Source: Mucilaginibacter galii (GTDB lineage Bacteria > Bacteroidota > Bacteroidia > Sphingobacteriales > Sphingobacteriaceae). Taken from it: a stretch of 64,000 nucleotides of DNA. The DNA is taken from contig NZ_BMDO01000003.1 of assembly GCF_014635825.1 (NCBI RefSeq), forward strand, positions 1 through 64,000, written 5' to 3'. This document shows positions 53,544 to 62,497 of the stretch, one piece after another (the first letter of the stretch is position 1; every line of letters starts with the position of its first letter). The notes under the pieces are model-generated. The model searched no databases. It was not told where the DNA came from and saw nothing but the letters and a program-made list of their open reading frames with translations. The position numbers were made by a program, and so were the translations under genes.

Positions 53544-54935
53544 TTGACGCTTATAAAATCTATATCAGGTATACGCGGTACTATTGGCGGTGCAGCAGGC
53601 AATGGTTTAACTCCGTTGGATATTGTAAAATTTACTGCGGCCTTTGGTGCCTGGGCTGTTAAGAAGACCGGCATTCGCAAAATAATAATTGGCCGCGATG
53701 CACGCTTATCTGGCGCAATGGTGAACAACCTGGTGATAGGCACTTTGCAAGGCTTGGGTATTGATGTAATAGATCTGGGCTTGTCTACCACGCCAACGGT
53801 AGAAATTGCCGTACCTGCCGAACAAGCAGCCGGTGGAATTATATTAACCGCCAGCCATAACCCCAAGCAATGGAACGCCTTGAAGTTGTTAAATGCTACG
53901 GGCGAATTTATTACCGACGTTGATGGTAAAGAAGTGTTGGATATTGCCGAAAGCAGTGATTTCGATTTTGCCGAAGTTGATGACCTGGGCATGGTAACTG
54001 TTAACGATACATATCTTCAAAAACACATAGACGAGATTTTAGCACTGCCGCTGGTAGATGCCGAAGCTATTGCTAAAGCTGATTTTAAAGTAGTAGTAGA
54101 TGCTGTAAATTCTACAGGTGGTATTTTTGTACCGGCTTTGTTGGAGGCGTTAGGCGTTAAAACGGTTCACAAACTATTTTGTGACCCAACTGGTCATTTT
54201 CCGCATAACCCCGAGCCATTGCCTGAGAACCTGACCGAACTATCTAAACAAGTGTTAGCCAACCAGGCCGATTTAGGCATAGCCGTTGACCCTGATGTTG
54301 ACCGCCTTTGCTTTGTATGCGAAGACGGCAAAATGTTTGGCGAAGAGTATACCCTGGTAGCTGTAGCCGATTACGTGTTGCAGCATACTAAAGGTAACAC
54401 GGTATCTAACCTGTCGTCTACCCGTGCACTGCGCGATGTAACCGAACGGGCCGGTGGCGAGTACCATGCCGCTGCGGTAGGTGAGGTGAACGTGGTTACT
54501 AAAATGAAAGAAGTGAACGCCGTTATTGGCGGCGAAGGTAACGGCGGTGTAATTTACCCCGATACCCACTACGGTCGCGATGCCCTGGCTGGTATAGCTT
54601 TGTTTTTAACTCACCTGGCTAAATATGGCAAGCCGGTATCTGCTCTGCGTGCCAGCTACCCGAGTTACTTTATCTCTAAGAATAAAATTGAGCTCACCGC
54701 CGGTATGGATATCGATGCCTTATTAATTAAGGTAGAGGAAAAATACATGGCCCAACCGCACAGTACAATAGATGGTCTGAAAATAGAGTTCGACAAGCAA
54801 TGGGTTCACCTGCGTAAATCAAACACCGAGCCTATCATTCGTATTTACTCGGAAGCTGAAACGGAAGATGCCGCAAACGCATTGGCGCATCAGATAATAG
54901 CTGATATAAAAGGAATTCTTCAAATTAATGAGTGA
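53544..54935 (+). CDS. glmM: phosphoglucosamine mutase / phosphomannomutase family
   Basis: A 463-residue alpha-D-phosphohexomutase. I choose the TTG at 53544, giving MTLIKSISGIRGTIGG, the usual start of Bacteroidota homologues. The phosphoserine loop is ILTASHNPKQWNALKLL, the metal loop DPDVDRLCF, the sugar-ring loop GGEGNGGVIYPD and the phosphate-binding loop RKSNTEPIIRIYSEAE. It probably interconverts GlcN-6-P and GlcN-1-P for the cell wall; phosphomannomutase activity is the alternative. The last codons and stop (AATGAGTGA) lie inside the left inverted repeat of the S23 cassette. Confidence 0.92.
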   Translation: MTLIKSISGIRGTIGGAAGNGLTPLDIVKFTAAFGAWAVKKTGIRKIIIGRDARLSGAMVNNLVIGTLQGLGIDVIDLGLSTTPTVEIAVPAEQAAGGIILTASHNPKQWNALKLLNATGEFITDVDGKEVLDIAESSDFDFAEVDDLGMVTVNDTYLQKHIDEILALPLVDAEAIAKADFKVVVDAVNSTGGIFVPALLEALGVKTVHKLFCDPTGHFPHNPEPLPENLTELSKQVLANQADLGIAVDPDVDRLCFVCEDGKMFGEEYTLVAVADYVLQHTKGNTVSNLSSTRALRDVTERAGGEYHAAAVGEVNVVTKMKEVNAVIGGEGNGGVIYPDTHYGRDALAGIALFLTHLAKYGKPVSALRASYPSYFISKNKIELTAGMDIDALLIKVEEKYMAQPHSTIDGLKIEFDKQWVHLRKSNTEPIIRIYSEAETEDAANALAHQIIADIKGILQINE

Positions 54936-55389
54936 TTTAATGAATGAGCGAATGAGTGAATTTTGCATCTTTTAAGATGGAAGACTACGGAAAAAGCGAG
55001 TTCGCCGAACAGTTCAGGAATCGCACTAAAAGATTTGTTATTGACGTAATAGAAATTTATAGGAAACTACCACGAACAGTAGAAGCGCAGATAATTGGCA
55101 AGCAATTATTACGCTCTGCATCATCAGTTGGGGCCAATTACAGAGCTGCTTGTAGAGCACGTTCACAGGCTGAATTCTATTCGAAGATTTGCATTGTAAT
55201 TGAAGAAGCAGATGAAAGCTTGTTTTGGATGGAAATACTTGTAGAATCGAATATTGTAGATAAACCGACAGTCATGAATTTAATGATTGAAGGAAAAGAA
55301 ATCCTAAAAGTGGTATCGTCTGCACGTAAGACAATATCATCCAAAATTGATAAAACTCACTAATTCACACACTCACTAATTCACTCATT
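54927..55389. mobile_element. S23 cassette with 38-bp terminal inverted repeats
   Basis: The left end 54927-54964 and the right end 55352-55389 are reverse complements at 31 of 38 positions, with no gap. Both are built from GAGTGAAT/GAATGAG words. The enclosed gene (four-helix-bundle protein) fills nearly all of the 463 bp. The stop codons of the flanking mutase gene and of the enclosed gene both fall inside the repeats, and cysteine desulfurase starts 3 bases after the right end. The layout recalls 23S rRNA intervening sequences, which also carry an S23 gene between complementary ends. Confidence 0.6.
54977..55363 (+). CDS. four-helix-bundle protein (S23/IVS-type)
   Basis: A 128-residue protein of the TIGR02436/S23 family first described from intervening sequences of 23S rRNA. 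Key stretches: FRNRTKRFVIDVIEIYRKLP, QIIGKQLLRSASSVGANYRA, ARSQAEFYSKICIVIEEADE and LFWMEILVES. The fold is four antiparallel helices forming a basic pentamer, related to Avd of diversity-generating retroelements. A GTG at 54956 would add 7 residues; I prefer the ATG at 54977. No reverse transcriptase is nearby. The stop lies in the right inverted repeat. Its role is unknown; RNA binding is suspected for the family. Confidence 0.9.
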   Translation: MEDYGKSEFAEQFRNRTKRFVIDVIEIYRKLPRTVEAQIIGKQLLRSASSVGANYRAACRARSQAEFYSKICIVIEEADESLFWMEILVESNIVDKPTVMNLMIEGKEILKVVSSARKTISSKIDKTH

Positions 55390-55392
55390 GTA

Positions 55393-56526
55393 ATGAGAGT
55401 TTATCTTGATAATGCCGCTACCACACCGATTGATCCGGAGGTGATGAAGCAAATGGTTCAGGTAATGGAAAGCCAGTTTGGTAATCCATCGTCCATACAT
55501 GCGCATGGCCGCGAGGCCAGGTCTTTAATAGAAAAGGCGCGCAAGACCATTGCAGGTTTATTGCATACATCGCCGGCCGAGATCTTTTTTACCTCAGGTG
55601 GTACCGAGGCCGATAATACAGCTATCCGTTGCGGTATTATTGATCATGGTTTAAAGCATGCAATCACCAGTCGTATTGAGCACCACGCTGTGGTTCATAC
55701 GCTCGAAGCTTTGGAAAAAGCCGGCAATATAAAATTAAGCTTTGTTAATATTGACGATAAAGGCAATGTAGATTACGCCCACCTGGAGCAACTGCTGCAG
55801 GAGAACGAACGTACCTTTGTGTCACTCATGCACGCCAATAACGAGCTGGGTACGCTTACCAATGTTGAGCGTGTTGGTGAGCTGTGTGAGCAATACAATG
55901 CCCTGTTCCATTGCGATACCGTACAAACGGTTGGACACTATCCGCACGACCTGGGTAAGTTGAAAGTACATTTTATGGTATGTGCTGCACACAAGCTTCA
56001 TGGGCCAAAAGGTACCGGATTTTTGTACATTAACCACAAAGTGAAGATAAACCCGATGATTTACGGCGGTTCTCAGGAGCGAAATATGCGTGGGGGAACT
56101 GAGAATATCTATGGCATTGTGGGGCTCGCTAAAGCCCTGGAAATGGCTTATAAAGATATGGCCGCTCATCAGCAACATATTCAAGGCTTAAAAAGCTACA
56201 TGATCGATCAATTACAGCAAATTCCGGGGATTCATTTCAACGGCGAGACTGCGCCTGAAAAAAGTTTGTACACCGTGCTCAACGTATCATTCCCTGAAAT
56301 GGAAATGGCCGACATGCTCTTGTTCAGTTTAGACATTGCCGGCATTTCGGCATCGGGCGGCAGCGCTTGCAGCTCGGGTACCAACATTGGCTCGCACGTG
56401 TTAAACGGAATTGGCGCCAACCCCGACAGGCCGGCCGTACGTTTTTCTTTCTCCAAATACAATACCCGCGACGAGATCGATTTCACGCTCAACAAAATTC
56501 GTGAGATAGTTTCGGTGAACGCTTAA
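55393..56526 (+). CDS. cysteine desulfurase (NifS/IscS-like)
   Basis: A 377-residue PLP enzyme that removes sulfur from L-cysteine for Fe-S clusters and thiolated tRNA. It starts MRVYLDNAATTPIDPEVM. The PLP lysine is in VCAAHKLHGPKGTGFLYI, a His in SRIEHHAVVHT stacks on the cofactor, and the catalytic cysteine loop is ASGGSACSSGTNIGSHVL. The length is typical. Its ATG lies 3 bases after the S23 cassette, so it may depend on readthrough from the mutase promoter or on a promoter within the cassette. Confidence 0.95.
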   Translation: MRVYLDNAATTPIDPEVMKQMVQVMESQFGNPSSIHAHGREARSLIEKARKTIAGLLHTSPAEIFFTSGGTEADNTAIRCGIIDHGLKHAITSRIEHHAVVHTLEALEKAGNIKLSFVNIDDKGNVDYAHLEQLLQENERTFVSLMHANNELGTLTNVERVGELCEQYNALFHCDTVQTVGHYPHDLGKLKVHFMVCAAHKLHGPKGTGFLYINHKVKINPMIYGGSQERNMRGGTENIYGIVGLAKALEMAYKDMAAHQQHIQGLKSYMIDQLQQIPGIHFNGETAPEKSLYTVLNVSFPEMEMADMLLFSLDIAGISASGGSACSSGTNIGSHVLNGIGANPDRPAVRFSFSKYNTRDEIDFTLNKIREIVSVNA

Positions 56527-56545
56527 ACAATCACCTAAATAGAAG

Positions 56546-56588
56546 ATGGGGCAGTAGTACATGAATTGTATTATTGCCCCATTTTTTT
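56546..56588 (+). terminator. intrinsic terminator after cysteine desulfurase
   Basis: Arms 56546-56561 and 56567-56582 match at 14 of 16 positions with the GC core GGGGCA/TGCCCC and are followed by a run of seven Ts. Confidence 0.8.
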
Positions 56589-56697
56589 GACGTTATTTTG
56601 GCATTTGTATTTTTTTTGAGTGGGATCTAGAACTATCCATCCAACGCTCAAATCTTTGCCGGTTTCTATGTTGAAAATCTTAATTCATCCTGAATTT

Positions 56698-56997
56698 TCA
56701 ACTGATGTAATCACGGTCTTCGTCGCTTAGTGTATCGCGCCTGCCTTTAGGGCGCTCGTCCTGCTCCTCTTCATCATCATCGTAAACGTTATAAGGGTCG
56801 TCCTTCCTATGTCGTTTAGGTCGGCTCACCAGTATGCCCAAAATAAATGCACTAACCGAAACGGCAGTCAGCATAACCAATTTGGGCAATTTTATCGATG
56901 TAAATAAAATAGTAAAAACTGCTTCATCAGTATTCTGCATGATGAGAATAGTAAGCCCAAGGGTAATTATAATGGCAAGCGTCGTTTTAAAACTCAT
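56698..56997 (-). CDS. small two-helix membrane protein (LapA/DUF1049-like)
   Basis: A 99-residue protein read from the ATG at 56997 (MSFKTTLAIIITLGLTILIM). Two membrane helices (about 5-22 and 38-60) around FTILFTSIKLPKLVM match the LapA/DUF1049 layout. The C-terminal 38 residues are highly charged (DDDEEEQDERPKGRRD) and face the cytoplasm. LapA-type proteins are linked to lipopolysaccharide assembly in proteobacteria; the role in Bacteroidota is not settled. Confidence 0.7.
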   Translation of the reverse strand: MSFKTTLAIIITLGLTILIMQNTDEAVFTILFTSIKLPKLVMLTAVSVSAFILGILVSRPKRHRKDDPYNVYDDDEEEQDERPKGRRDTLSDEDRDYIS

Positions 56998-57995
56998 GGC
57001 TACTTTGGTTGAATAATGCAGCTCAATATGCAAAAAATTATCATCAAAACCTTGCTAATCTAAACGGATAGATTGGCTTAGTCAGGTATTCATCTTACCC
57101 AATTTAGGTAGGAGCAAGTCATTTTGACCTTAGTATTTACCGGCAATTTTTCAGTAACTAATTGCATTCGTATACAAATTTAGAAAATGGCAAGTACATA
57201 CACCTAAATTTTACATTAGATGAAGTATTACTTCAATACACTTAAGTTTTAAGTAAAGCTGAAATTGTTATCTCAAATAAATTCTAATGTTTAAGTATAT
57301 AAAGTACTCATAATTAGTGACTATAATATACAATTTTAGGTTAAATAAATAGAATACTAAAATAATTAGTATATATAGCTCTGTAATGGTTTAATTTTGT
57401 GTTATTTAACTTTATGTAAAATTTATATTTAATTGAAAATGAGTTATATGTATTATTTGAGTAATATATTTATTTTAGATAAATTGTAAGTATATACAAG
57501 TCAGTTTGACAATATGGGCAAGTAGAGTAGAAAAGAATCAGTACACTAAGCTAAAATTGGATTTTCTTTGTGCGGAACTTTCGAAAATAAAATGGTGTAT
57601 AGCTGCGCAGAAATGTGAAGTTGCTTAGAGGGCCTTAAAATGCGTTGTGGTAGATATTGATTGGAGCGTTAATTTATTTAAACCAATATGAGTTTGGGTC
57701 GATATTAACGCGCAAAGCCAGGAAGAAATTTATGAATGATGGTTAGGCTTACAAAAGCGTCAGCATTAAAAAGTCAGAAGATGGTTGCCTGTCCCGCCGG
57801 TGTCTTAGGCGCTTTGTTCAAGCGAGTCTATATAGTAATGAAAAGCCGGAAGTGATCGTAGTTTGAAACTAACTAATCGGTCACTGCACTTGTTGGCGTT
57901 GGCGCGACCAATTATTTAAACACATGCCTGTAATCAATAAAGGGTGATATTAATTACTTAGTGTAAAAAGTGGATGAAGGGATTTCTTAAAAAGC
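56998..57995. other. 1-kb AT-rich gap
   Basis: No credible gene on either strand. The part from about 57180 to 57500 is very AT-rich with many TATA/TAAT words and one TAATTTTG box near 57391, but no open frame follows it. From 57530 to 57950 the composition returns to normal with only short frames, as in decayed DNA. I see no RNA gene that I can recognise. Confidence 0.4.
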
Positions 57996-58895
57996 TTACC
58001 GGTTTTTGAAACGTACAATTTGTTTTTGGGCTACGGGGTAGAAGAAGATAGTAGATAAAATAATGACAGCACCTACCCAAAAACCTATGCTCATGGTATG
58101 CATGTCGCCAAAGAACATGAAGGCCATAATAATACCATACACAGGTTCTAAGTTGGTGATAAGTGCCACTTTAAAAGCCGATAATTCGCGCATAACAGAC
58201 ACCCCAGCTACGTAAGCCAGAGAAGTGCATATAGTGCCCAAGATGATTAAGTAAGCAATGTCATTGCTTGCAGGGAGCGTAAAGTTAGTGAAGCCGTTGG
58301 TCAGCAGCATGTATATAGTTATCCAAAAGAACGCACCCAGTAGTTCATAAAAGGCAATTACAGGCGGACTAATGGTTTTTACCTGCCTCGAATTAATGAT
58401 AGAGAACAAACTGGCCGCAGCAGCGCTTATTAAGCCCAGAACAATGCCCAGCGTATACTGCGTTTCAAACTTAAAGATCAGTACAATGCCGGCAACAATA
58501 AACATACCCGATACGATCTCGAGCTTGGAGATAGGCTTTTTATTGATCAAGGGCTCAAAAACGGCTGTAAATAGTGTTACCGATGACAGGCATACCAGTG
58601 TTACCGATACCGTAGATACCTTAATGGCCTGAAAGAACAAGATCCAATGGCCGCCTACCATTGCCCCTGTTAAAACCAGTTTAATAAAGGTGCTACGGCT
58701 AACGCTAATTTGCTGCTTATTAAACTTAAAATATACAAACAAGGTGAAAGAGGCGATAAGTACCCGGTACCAAACCAGGTTAACCGCTGTAATGGTAATG
58801 AGCTTACCTAATATGCCTGTAAACCCCCATATAAAAACGGTGAAGTGCAGAATGATAAGATTCTTATTTAATTGGGTAGCGGGCGTTTTGCTCAC
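57996..58895 (-). CDS. EamA/DMT-superfamily transporter
   Basis: A 299-residue inner membrane protein with ten helices arranged as two EamA repeats (first about 8-142, second about 152-290). Recognisable parts are FIWGFTGILGKLI at the start, AVNLVWYRVLIASFTLFVYF, and TICTSLAYVAGVSVMRELSAFKVALITNLEPVYGIIMAFMFFGD in repeat two. Family members export amino acids or other small metabolites. The substrate is unknown. Confidence 0.92.
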   Translation of the reverse strand: MSKTPATQLNKNLIILHFTVFIWGFTGILGKLITITAVNLVWYRVLIASFTLFVYFKFNKQQISVSRSTFIKLVLTGAMVGGHWILFFQAIKVSTVSVTLVCLSSVTLFTAVFEPLINKKPISKLEIVSGMFIVAGIVLIFKFETQYTLGIVLGLISAAAASLFSIINSRQVKTISPPVIAFYELLGAFFWITIYMLLTNGFTNFTLPASNDIAYLIILGTICTSLAYVAGVSVMRELSAFKVALITNLEPVYGIIMAFMFFGDMHTMSIGFWVGAVIILSTIFFYPVAQKQIVRFKNR

Positions 58896-58956
58896 AATGC
58901 TTTAACAATGATATTTGAAAATTTTGCAAGAACAAGATTTACTTGTGCTTACAACC

Positions 58957-60072
58957 TTATTTGGGTGCTTTGTAGAGCAGGTAAAAGCCGGTAAGGCCAA
59001 ACAGCACATTAGGTATAAAAACTGCTATAATAGGAGGAAGGCCTGCCTTGAGCGAGAATACATTGGCAAACCTATCTACCACGATGTATAAAAAGCACAG
59101 CAATATGCCTACACCCAGCGGTAAGCCAATGCCACCCCTAACCTTACGGGATGATATGGATACGCCAATAAGCGTTAACACAAAGGCCGAAAAAGGGTAT
59201 ACAAAGCGCCGGTACTTTTCCAACTGTAATTCTACCAGCCGGCCGGTGCCGCGTATCTTTTCCTTCTCAATATTCTTGCTCAGGTCTGAAGTGGAAATAG
59301 CCCTGTATATGTTGTTATTGATGTCGTTATTGGTCTCAAAATCGGAGGGTCGCATATCCAAAATAGTGTCTTTGGTTTTGCCTGTGCCATCTACAAACTT
59401 CTCCTTTAAGCCATTCACATATCTTACCGAATATTCCTGTATGTTCCAGTTGTGCTTTAACGAATCATAAACCACCCGCTGGGCTACCATCTTTTGCTTC
59501 AGCGTATCACCATTAAATTTTTCTAACACAAAGTTATAGCCGGTATGCACTACATTGTCGTAAGATTGCAGGTAAACATAAGTATGATGATCCAGCTGCA
59601 TGTGCAGTTCTTTTTGCGTAGGATCCGATCCGCCGGTGTATGTGTTATTAAAGTCAACGCTTAGCTTGTTGGTAAAGGGGATAACAAATACGTTCCCGAA
59701 AAAGAAAAACACAAAAATAACTGTTGAGGCAATGAAGTAAGGCCGCAAAAAACGGTTAAAACTGGTCTTACCACTTAATATGGGCACAATTTCGGTTTGG
59801 TTGGCCATTTTAGCCGTAAAAAATATCACCGCCAAAAAGTTGATCAACGGTAATAAAATGTTGGCATAATAGGGTAAATAGCCGCCATAGTATTGAAACA
59901 CGATGGCACTTAACGGCGCATGGCTTTTCAAAAAATCGTCCAGGTGTTCAGATACATCGAACACTACGATAATAACCAGGAAAAGGGATAAGGTGAACAC
60001 AAAAGTGCCCAGGTACTTTTTGATGATGTACCAGTCAATTATTCTGATGTACCTATCCAGAAATTTGAACAT
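58957..60072 (-). CDS. LptF/LptG-family LPS export permease
   Basis: A 371-residue YjgP/YjgQ-family permease. It has an N-terminal helix group (IIDWYIIKKYLGTFVFTLSLF), a large periplasmic beta-jellyroll (about 135-270) and a C-terminal group of three helices (FPLSAFVLTLIGVSIS-like region then LPLGVGILLCFLYIVVDRF). It forms the membrane part of the ABC exporter that lifts lipopolysaccharide onto the Lpt bridge. Its ATG overlaps the tgt stop by one base (TAATG), a gene order often seen in Bacteroidota. Confidence 0.93.
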   Translation of the reverse strand: MFKFLDRYIRIIDWYIIKKYLGTFVFTLSLFLVIIVVFDVSEHLDDFLKSHAPLSAIVFQYYGGYLPYYANILLPLINFLAVIFFTAKMANQTEIVPILSGKTSFNRFLRPYFIASTVIFVFFFFGNVFVIPFTNKLSVDFNNTYTGGSDPTQKELHMQLDHHTYVYLQSYDNVVHTGYNFVLEKFNGDTLKQKMVAQRVVYDSLKHNWNIQEYSVRYVNGLKEKFVDGTGKTKDTILDMRPSDFETNNDINNNIYRAISTSDLSKNIEKEKIRGTGRLVELQLEKYRRFVYPFSAFVLTLIGVSISSRKVRGGIGLPLGVGILLCFLYIVVDRFANVFSLKAGLPPIIAVFIPNVLFGLTGFYLLYKAPK

Positions 60073-61202
60073 TAGAGTCTTTGGGCTAATTGTTTAACCA
60101 TGGTATTCTTCCAACTGTAAAAATCGCCACTTATTATATGTTCCCGTGCCTGAGTTACCAGCCACAGGTAAAAATGCAGGTTATGGAGGCTAGCAATTTG
60201 TGCGCCCAGCATCTCGCCCGAGGTAATTAAGTGGCGTAAATAGGCTTTGGAGTGGTCGCGGTCTACCCAAAGATCGCTATCGGCATCAATGGCCGAAAAA
60301 TCGTTCTTCCATTTCTCGTTCCGCATGTTCAAAATGCCGTCTTTAGTAAACAGCAAACCGTGGCGTGCGTTACGCGTTGGCATTACGCAATCAAACATGT
60401 CAATACCCAGGGCAATGTTTTCCAAAATATTCACCGGCGTGCCTACGCCCATCAGGTAACGGGGTTTGCTTTCGGGCAGTATATTGCATACTACCTCGGT
60501 CATGGCGTACATTTCTTCGGCCGGTTCGCCAACCGAAAGGCCGCCTATGGCATTACCATCGCGCTCAAAAGAGGCAATTACTTCGGCCGAGCGTTCGCGC
60601 AGGTCTTTGTAAACCGAACCCTGTACAATAGGGAAGAGGGTTTGATTATAACCGTATTTAGGCTGGGTGCTATCTACCCGGTCGCAGCAGCGTTTTAGCC
60701 AGCGGTGCGTCATTTCTATGGAACGGCGAGCGTACCCATAGTCACAGGGATAGGGTGTACATTCATCAAAAGCCATAATAATATCGGCGCCAATAACGCG
60801 CTGTATATCCATGGCCGATTCCGGCGTGAACAAGTGTTTCGACCCGTCAATATGTGAGCGAAAAGTAACACCATCTTCCTTTATTTTACGCGCCTTGCTT
60901 AACGAGTATACCTGGTAGCCGCCGCTATCGGTCAGGATAGGGCCGTTCCAGCCGTTAAATTTATGTAGTCCGCCGGCTTGTTCAAGTGTTTGCAGCCCCG
61001 GGCGCAGGTATAAATGGTAAGTGTTTCCTAAGATGATTTGCGCCTTAATGTCGTCTTTCAGTTCTTGTTGATGCACGGCTTTTACCGTGCCGGCGGTGCC
61101 CACCGGCATAAAAATAGGTGTTTGTATAACACCATGATCTGTAGTGATTTCTCCGGCGCGGGCTTTCGAAAATTTATCTTGAGCGGTTAAATTAAATTTC
61201 AT
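60072..61202 (-). CDS. tgt: queuine tRNA-ribosyltransferase
   Basis: A 376-residue enzyme exchanging guanine-34 for preQ1 in tRNAs with GUN anticodons. The start at 61202 gives MKFNLTAQDKFSKARAGEI. Motifs are PIFMPVGTAGTVKAVHQQEL, LTDSGGYQVYSLSKARKI (active-site Asp), MAFDECTPYPCDY, GGLSVGEPAEEM and DMFDCVMPTRNARHG (nucleophile Asp). The C-terminal cysteine/histidine zinc cluster typical of most bacterial TGTs is not evident here: the region near 300-345 has only a few His residues, as in many Bacteroidota versions. It is coupled to the Lpt permease gene downstream. Confidence 0.95.
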   Translation of the reverse strand: MKFNLTAQDKFSKARAGEITTDHGVIQTPIFMPVGTAGTVKAVHQQELKDDIKAQIILGNTYHLYLRPGLQTLEQAGGLHKFNGWNGPILTDSGGYQVYSLSKARKIKEDGVTFRSHIDGSKHLFTPESAMDIQRVIGADIIMAFDECTPYPCDYGYARRSIEMTHRWLKRCCDRVDSTQPKYGYNQTLFPIVQGSVYKDLRERSAEVIASFERDGNAIGGLSVGEPAEEMYAMTEVVCNILPESKPRYLMGVGTPVNILENIALGIDMFDCVMPTRNARHGLLFTKDGILNMRNEKWKNDFSAIDADSDLWVDRDHSKAYLRHLITSGEMLGAQIASLHNLHFYLWLVTQAREHIISGDFYSWKNTMVKQLAQRL

Positions 61203-61233
61203 GCTAAGTGGCAAAATTAGCAAAATAAAGAGA

Positions 61234-61326
61234 AGCCCTCTTTAAATCTTCCCCGGAAGGGGGAGACTTTTTGAATAAATGTTAAGTTTTTAAAGCTCTC
61301 CCTCCCGGGGAGGGTTGGGAGGGGCT
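61234..61326. repeat. full-length palindromic element (intergenic copy)
   Basis: About 93 bp with the same three-part fold as the copy inside leuS (48071-48159): outer arms AGCCC.../GGGGCT, an inner CTTCCCC/GGGGGAG hairpin and a second CCCTCCC/GGGAGGG hairpin. It lies between the divergent tgt and GT2 genes. Its right part contains GTTGGG, which can serve as the -33 box of the GT2 promoter. Confidence 0.8.
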
Positions 61327-61344
61327 GCTTTTTTCTTAGCTTTG
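61315..61344 (+). promoter_or_regulatory. promoter of the GT2 operon
   Basis: TTG at 61315-61317 (inside the palindromic element), a 19-base spacer and TAGCTTTG at 61337-61344, a full match to TAnnTTTG. The TTG start codon of the GT2 gene is at 61370. Confidence 0.55.
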
Positions 61345-61369
61345 CTTCATTAAATAACTTGTTTACAGT

Positions 61370-62497
61370 TTGGAACAATATATACCCGACGCAATATTTT
61401 ACCTGTTTGTTTTTTGCTTTGTGGTGCAAAAGGGCTTCTTGCTCATTCAGCAGCGTCGTTTGGCCGCCTACCGTCTTCCCGATCAGGATCTGGAAACGGT
61501 TAGTTTACCTATATCAGTCATCATCAGTGCCCGTAACGAGGCCGGGAACTTACCGAAATTTTTACCTTCCATTTTAAACCAGGAGTATCCTGATTTTGAA
61601 GTAGTTGTAGTAAATGACTGCTCTGTTGATGATACGCCGCATGTTTTACAGGAACTGAGTAAAAACTATCCGCACCTCAAGTTGGTTACTGTTACAGAGC
61701 ATCCGCGTTTTAAAACGGGGAAAAAATTTGCCTTAACCATGGGTATTAAAGCCGCTGCTAACGAACACCTGCTGTTTACCGATGCCGATTGCGTACCAGC
61801 ATCGCCGCAATGGATTGCCCGCATGGCAGCCAACTTTACCGGCAGCACCGAAATTGTGCTTGGATATTCCCCGTACATTAAATCATCAGGTTTTTTGAAT
61901 GCTTTTACCCGGTTCGAAACCCTGCGTACGGGTATCAATTACCTATCGGCTGCTATTGGGCGCAATGCCTATATGGGTATTGGGCGCAACTTAGGTTATA
62001 CCAAGAGTTTGTTTTTCAAGTGTAAAGGCTTTGCCTCGCACCTTCATGTTTTGGCCGGCGATGATGATCTTTTTGTGAACCGTAACGCCACAGCTGATAA
62101 TACGGTTATCGAAATTCATCCCGATGCTTTTACATTTTCTGAAAGCAAGGAATCTTTAAGTGCTTACTACCGCCAGAAAAAAAGACATATGGGGGTAGGC
62201 GGGTTGTATAAGAACGAGCACCGCCGTATGCTAAGCCTGGAAGCCATTACCGGATTTTTATTTTATATAAGTTTAGGATTGGCAATCTTTTTTCGAAAAG
62301 AGCCGTATATATTCATTGTTGCAGGTGCTTACGTGGTGCGGCTTATTACTCAAGTTATTGTTTATCATCAGTCGGCTAAAAAGCTGACTGGTACAGGGTT
62401 AGTTTGGTTCTTACCAGTCTATGATCTGCTGTGCAACGTTTATTTAATTGTATTTGGCCTAATAGGAACATTTATAAAAACTACCCGATGGAAGTAA
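61370..62497 (+). CDS. family 2 glycosyltransferase, membrane-anchored
   Basis: A 375-residue GT2 enzyme beginning with TTG. An N-terminal membrane helix (DAIFYLFVFCFVVQKGFLLI) precedes the GT-A domain: PISVIISARNEAGNLPKFLP, VVVNDCSVDDTP, LLFTDADCVPASPQWIARMA (DxD) and the acceptor-side RQKKRHMGVG, a variant of the QxxRW motif of processive enzymes. Three C-terminal helices (about 290-370) complete it. It probably adds a sugar to a lipid or envelope polymer. It overlaps the sigma-factor gene by 10 bases. Confidence 0.88.
   Translation: MEQYIPDAIFYLFVFCFVVQKGFLLIQQRRLAAYRLPDQDLETVSLPISVIISARNEAGNLPKFLPSILNQEYPDFEVVVVNDCSVDDTPHVLQELSKNYPHLKLVTVTEHPRFKTGKKFALTMGIKAAANEHLLFTDADCVPASPQWIARMAANFTGSTEIVLGYSPYIKSSGFLNAFTRFETLRTGINYLSAAIGRNAYMGIGRNLGYTKSLFFKCKGFASHLHVLAGDDDLFVNRNATADNTVIEIHPDAFTFSESKESLSAYYRQKKRHMGVGGLYKNEHRRMLSLEAITGFLFYISLGLAIFFRKEPYIFIVAGAYVVRLITQVIVYHQSAKKLTGTGLVWFLPVYDLLCNVYLIVFGLIGTFIKTTRWK

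Noticed and set aside
54956..54976. GTG start adding seven residues to the S23 protein
   Set aside because: It lies within the left inverted repeat of the cassette. The ATG at 54977 begins at the usual N-terminus of the family.
54977..55363. Avd of a diversity-generating retroelement
   Set aside because: The fold is related, but there is no reverse transcriptase, template repeat or variable repeat in the window.
61202..61223. Seven extra residues at the tgt start
   Set aside because: MKFNLTAQDK is the family start; the upstream residues have no counterpart.
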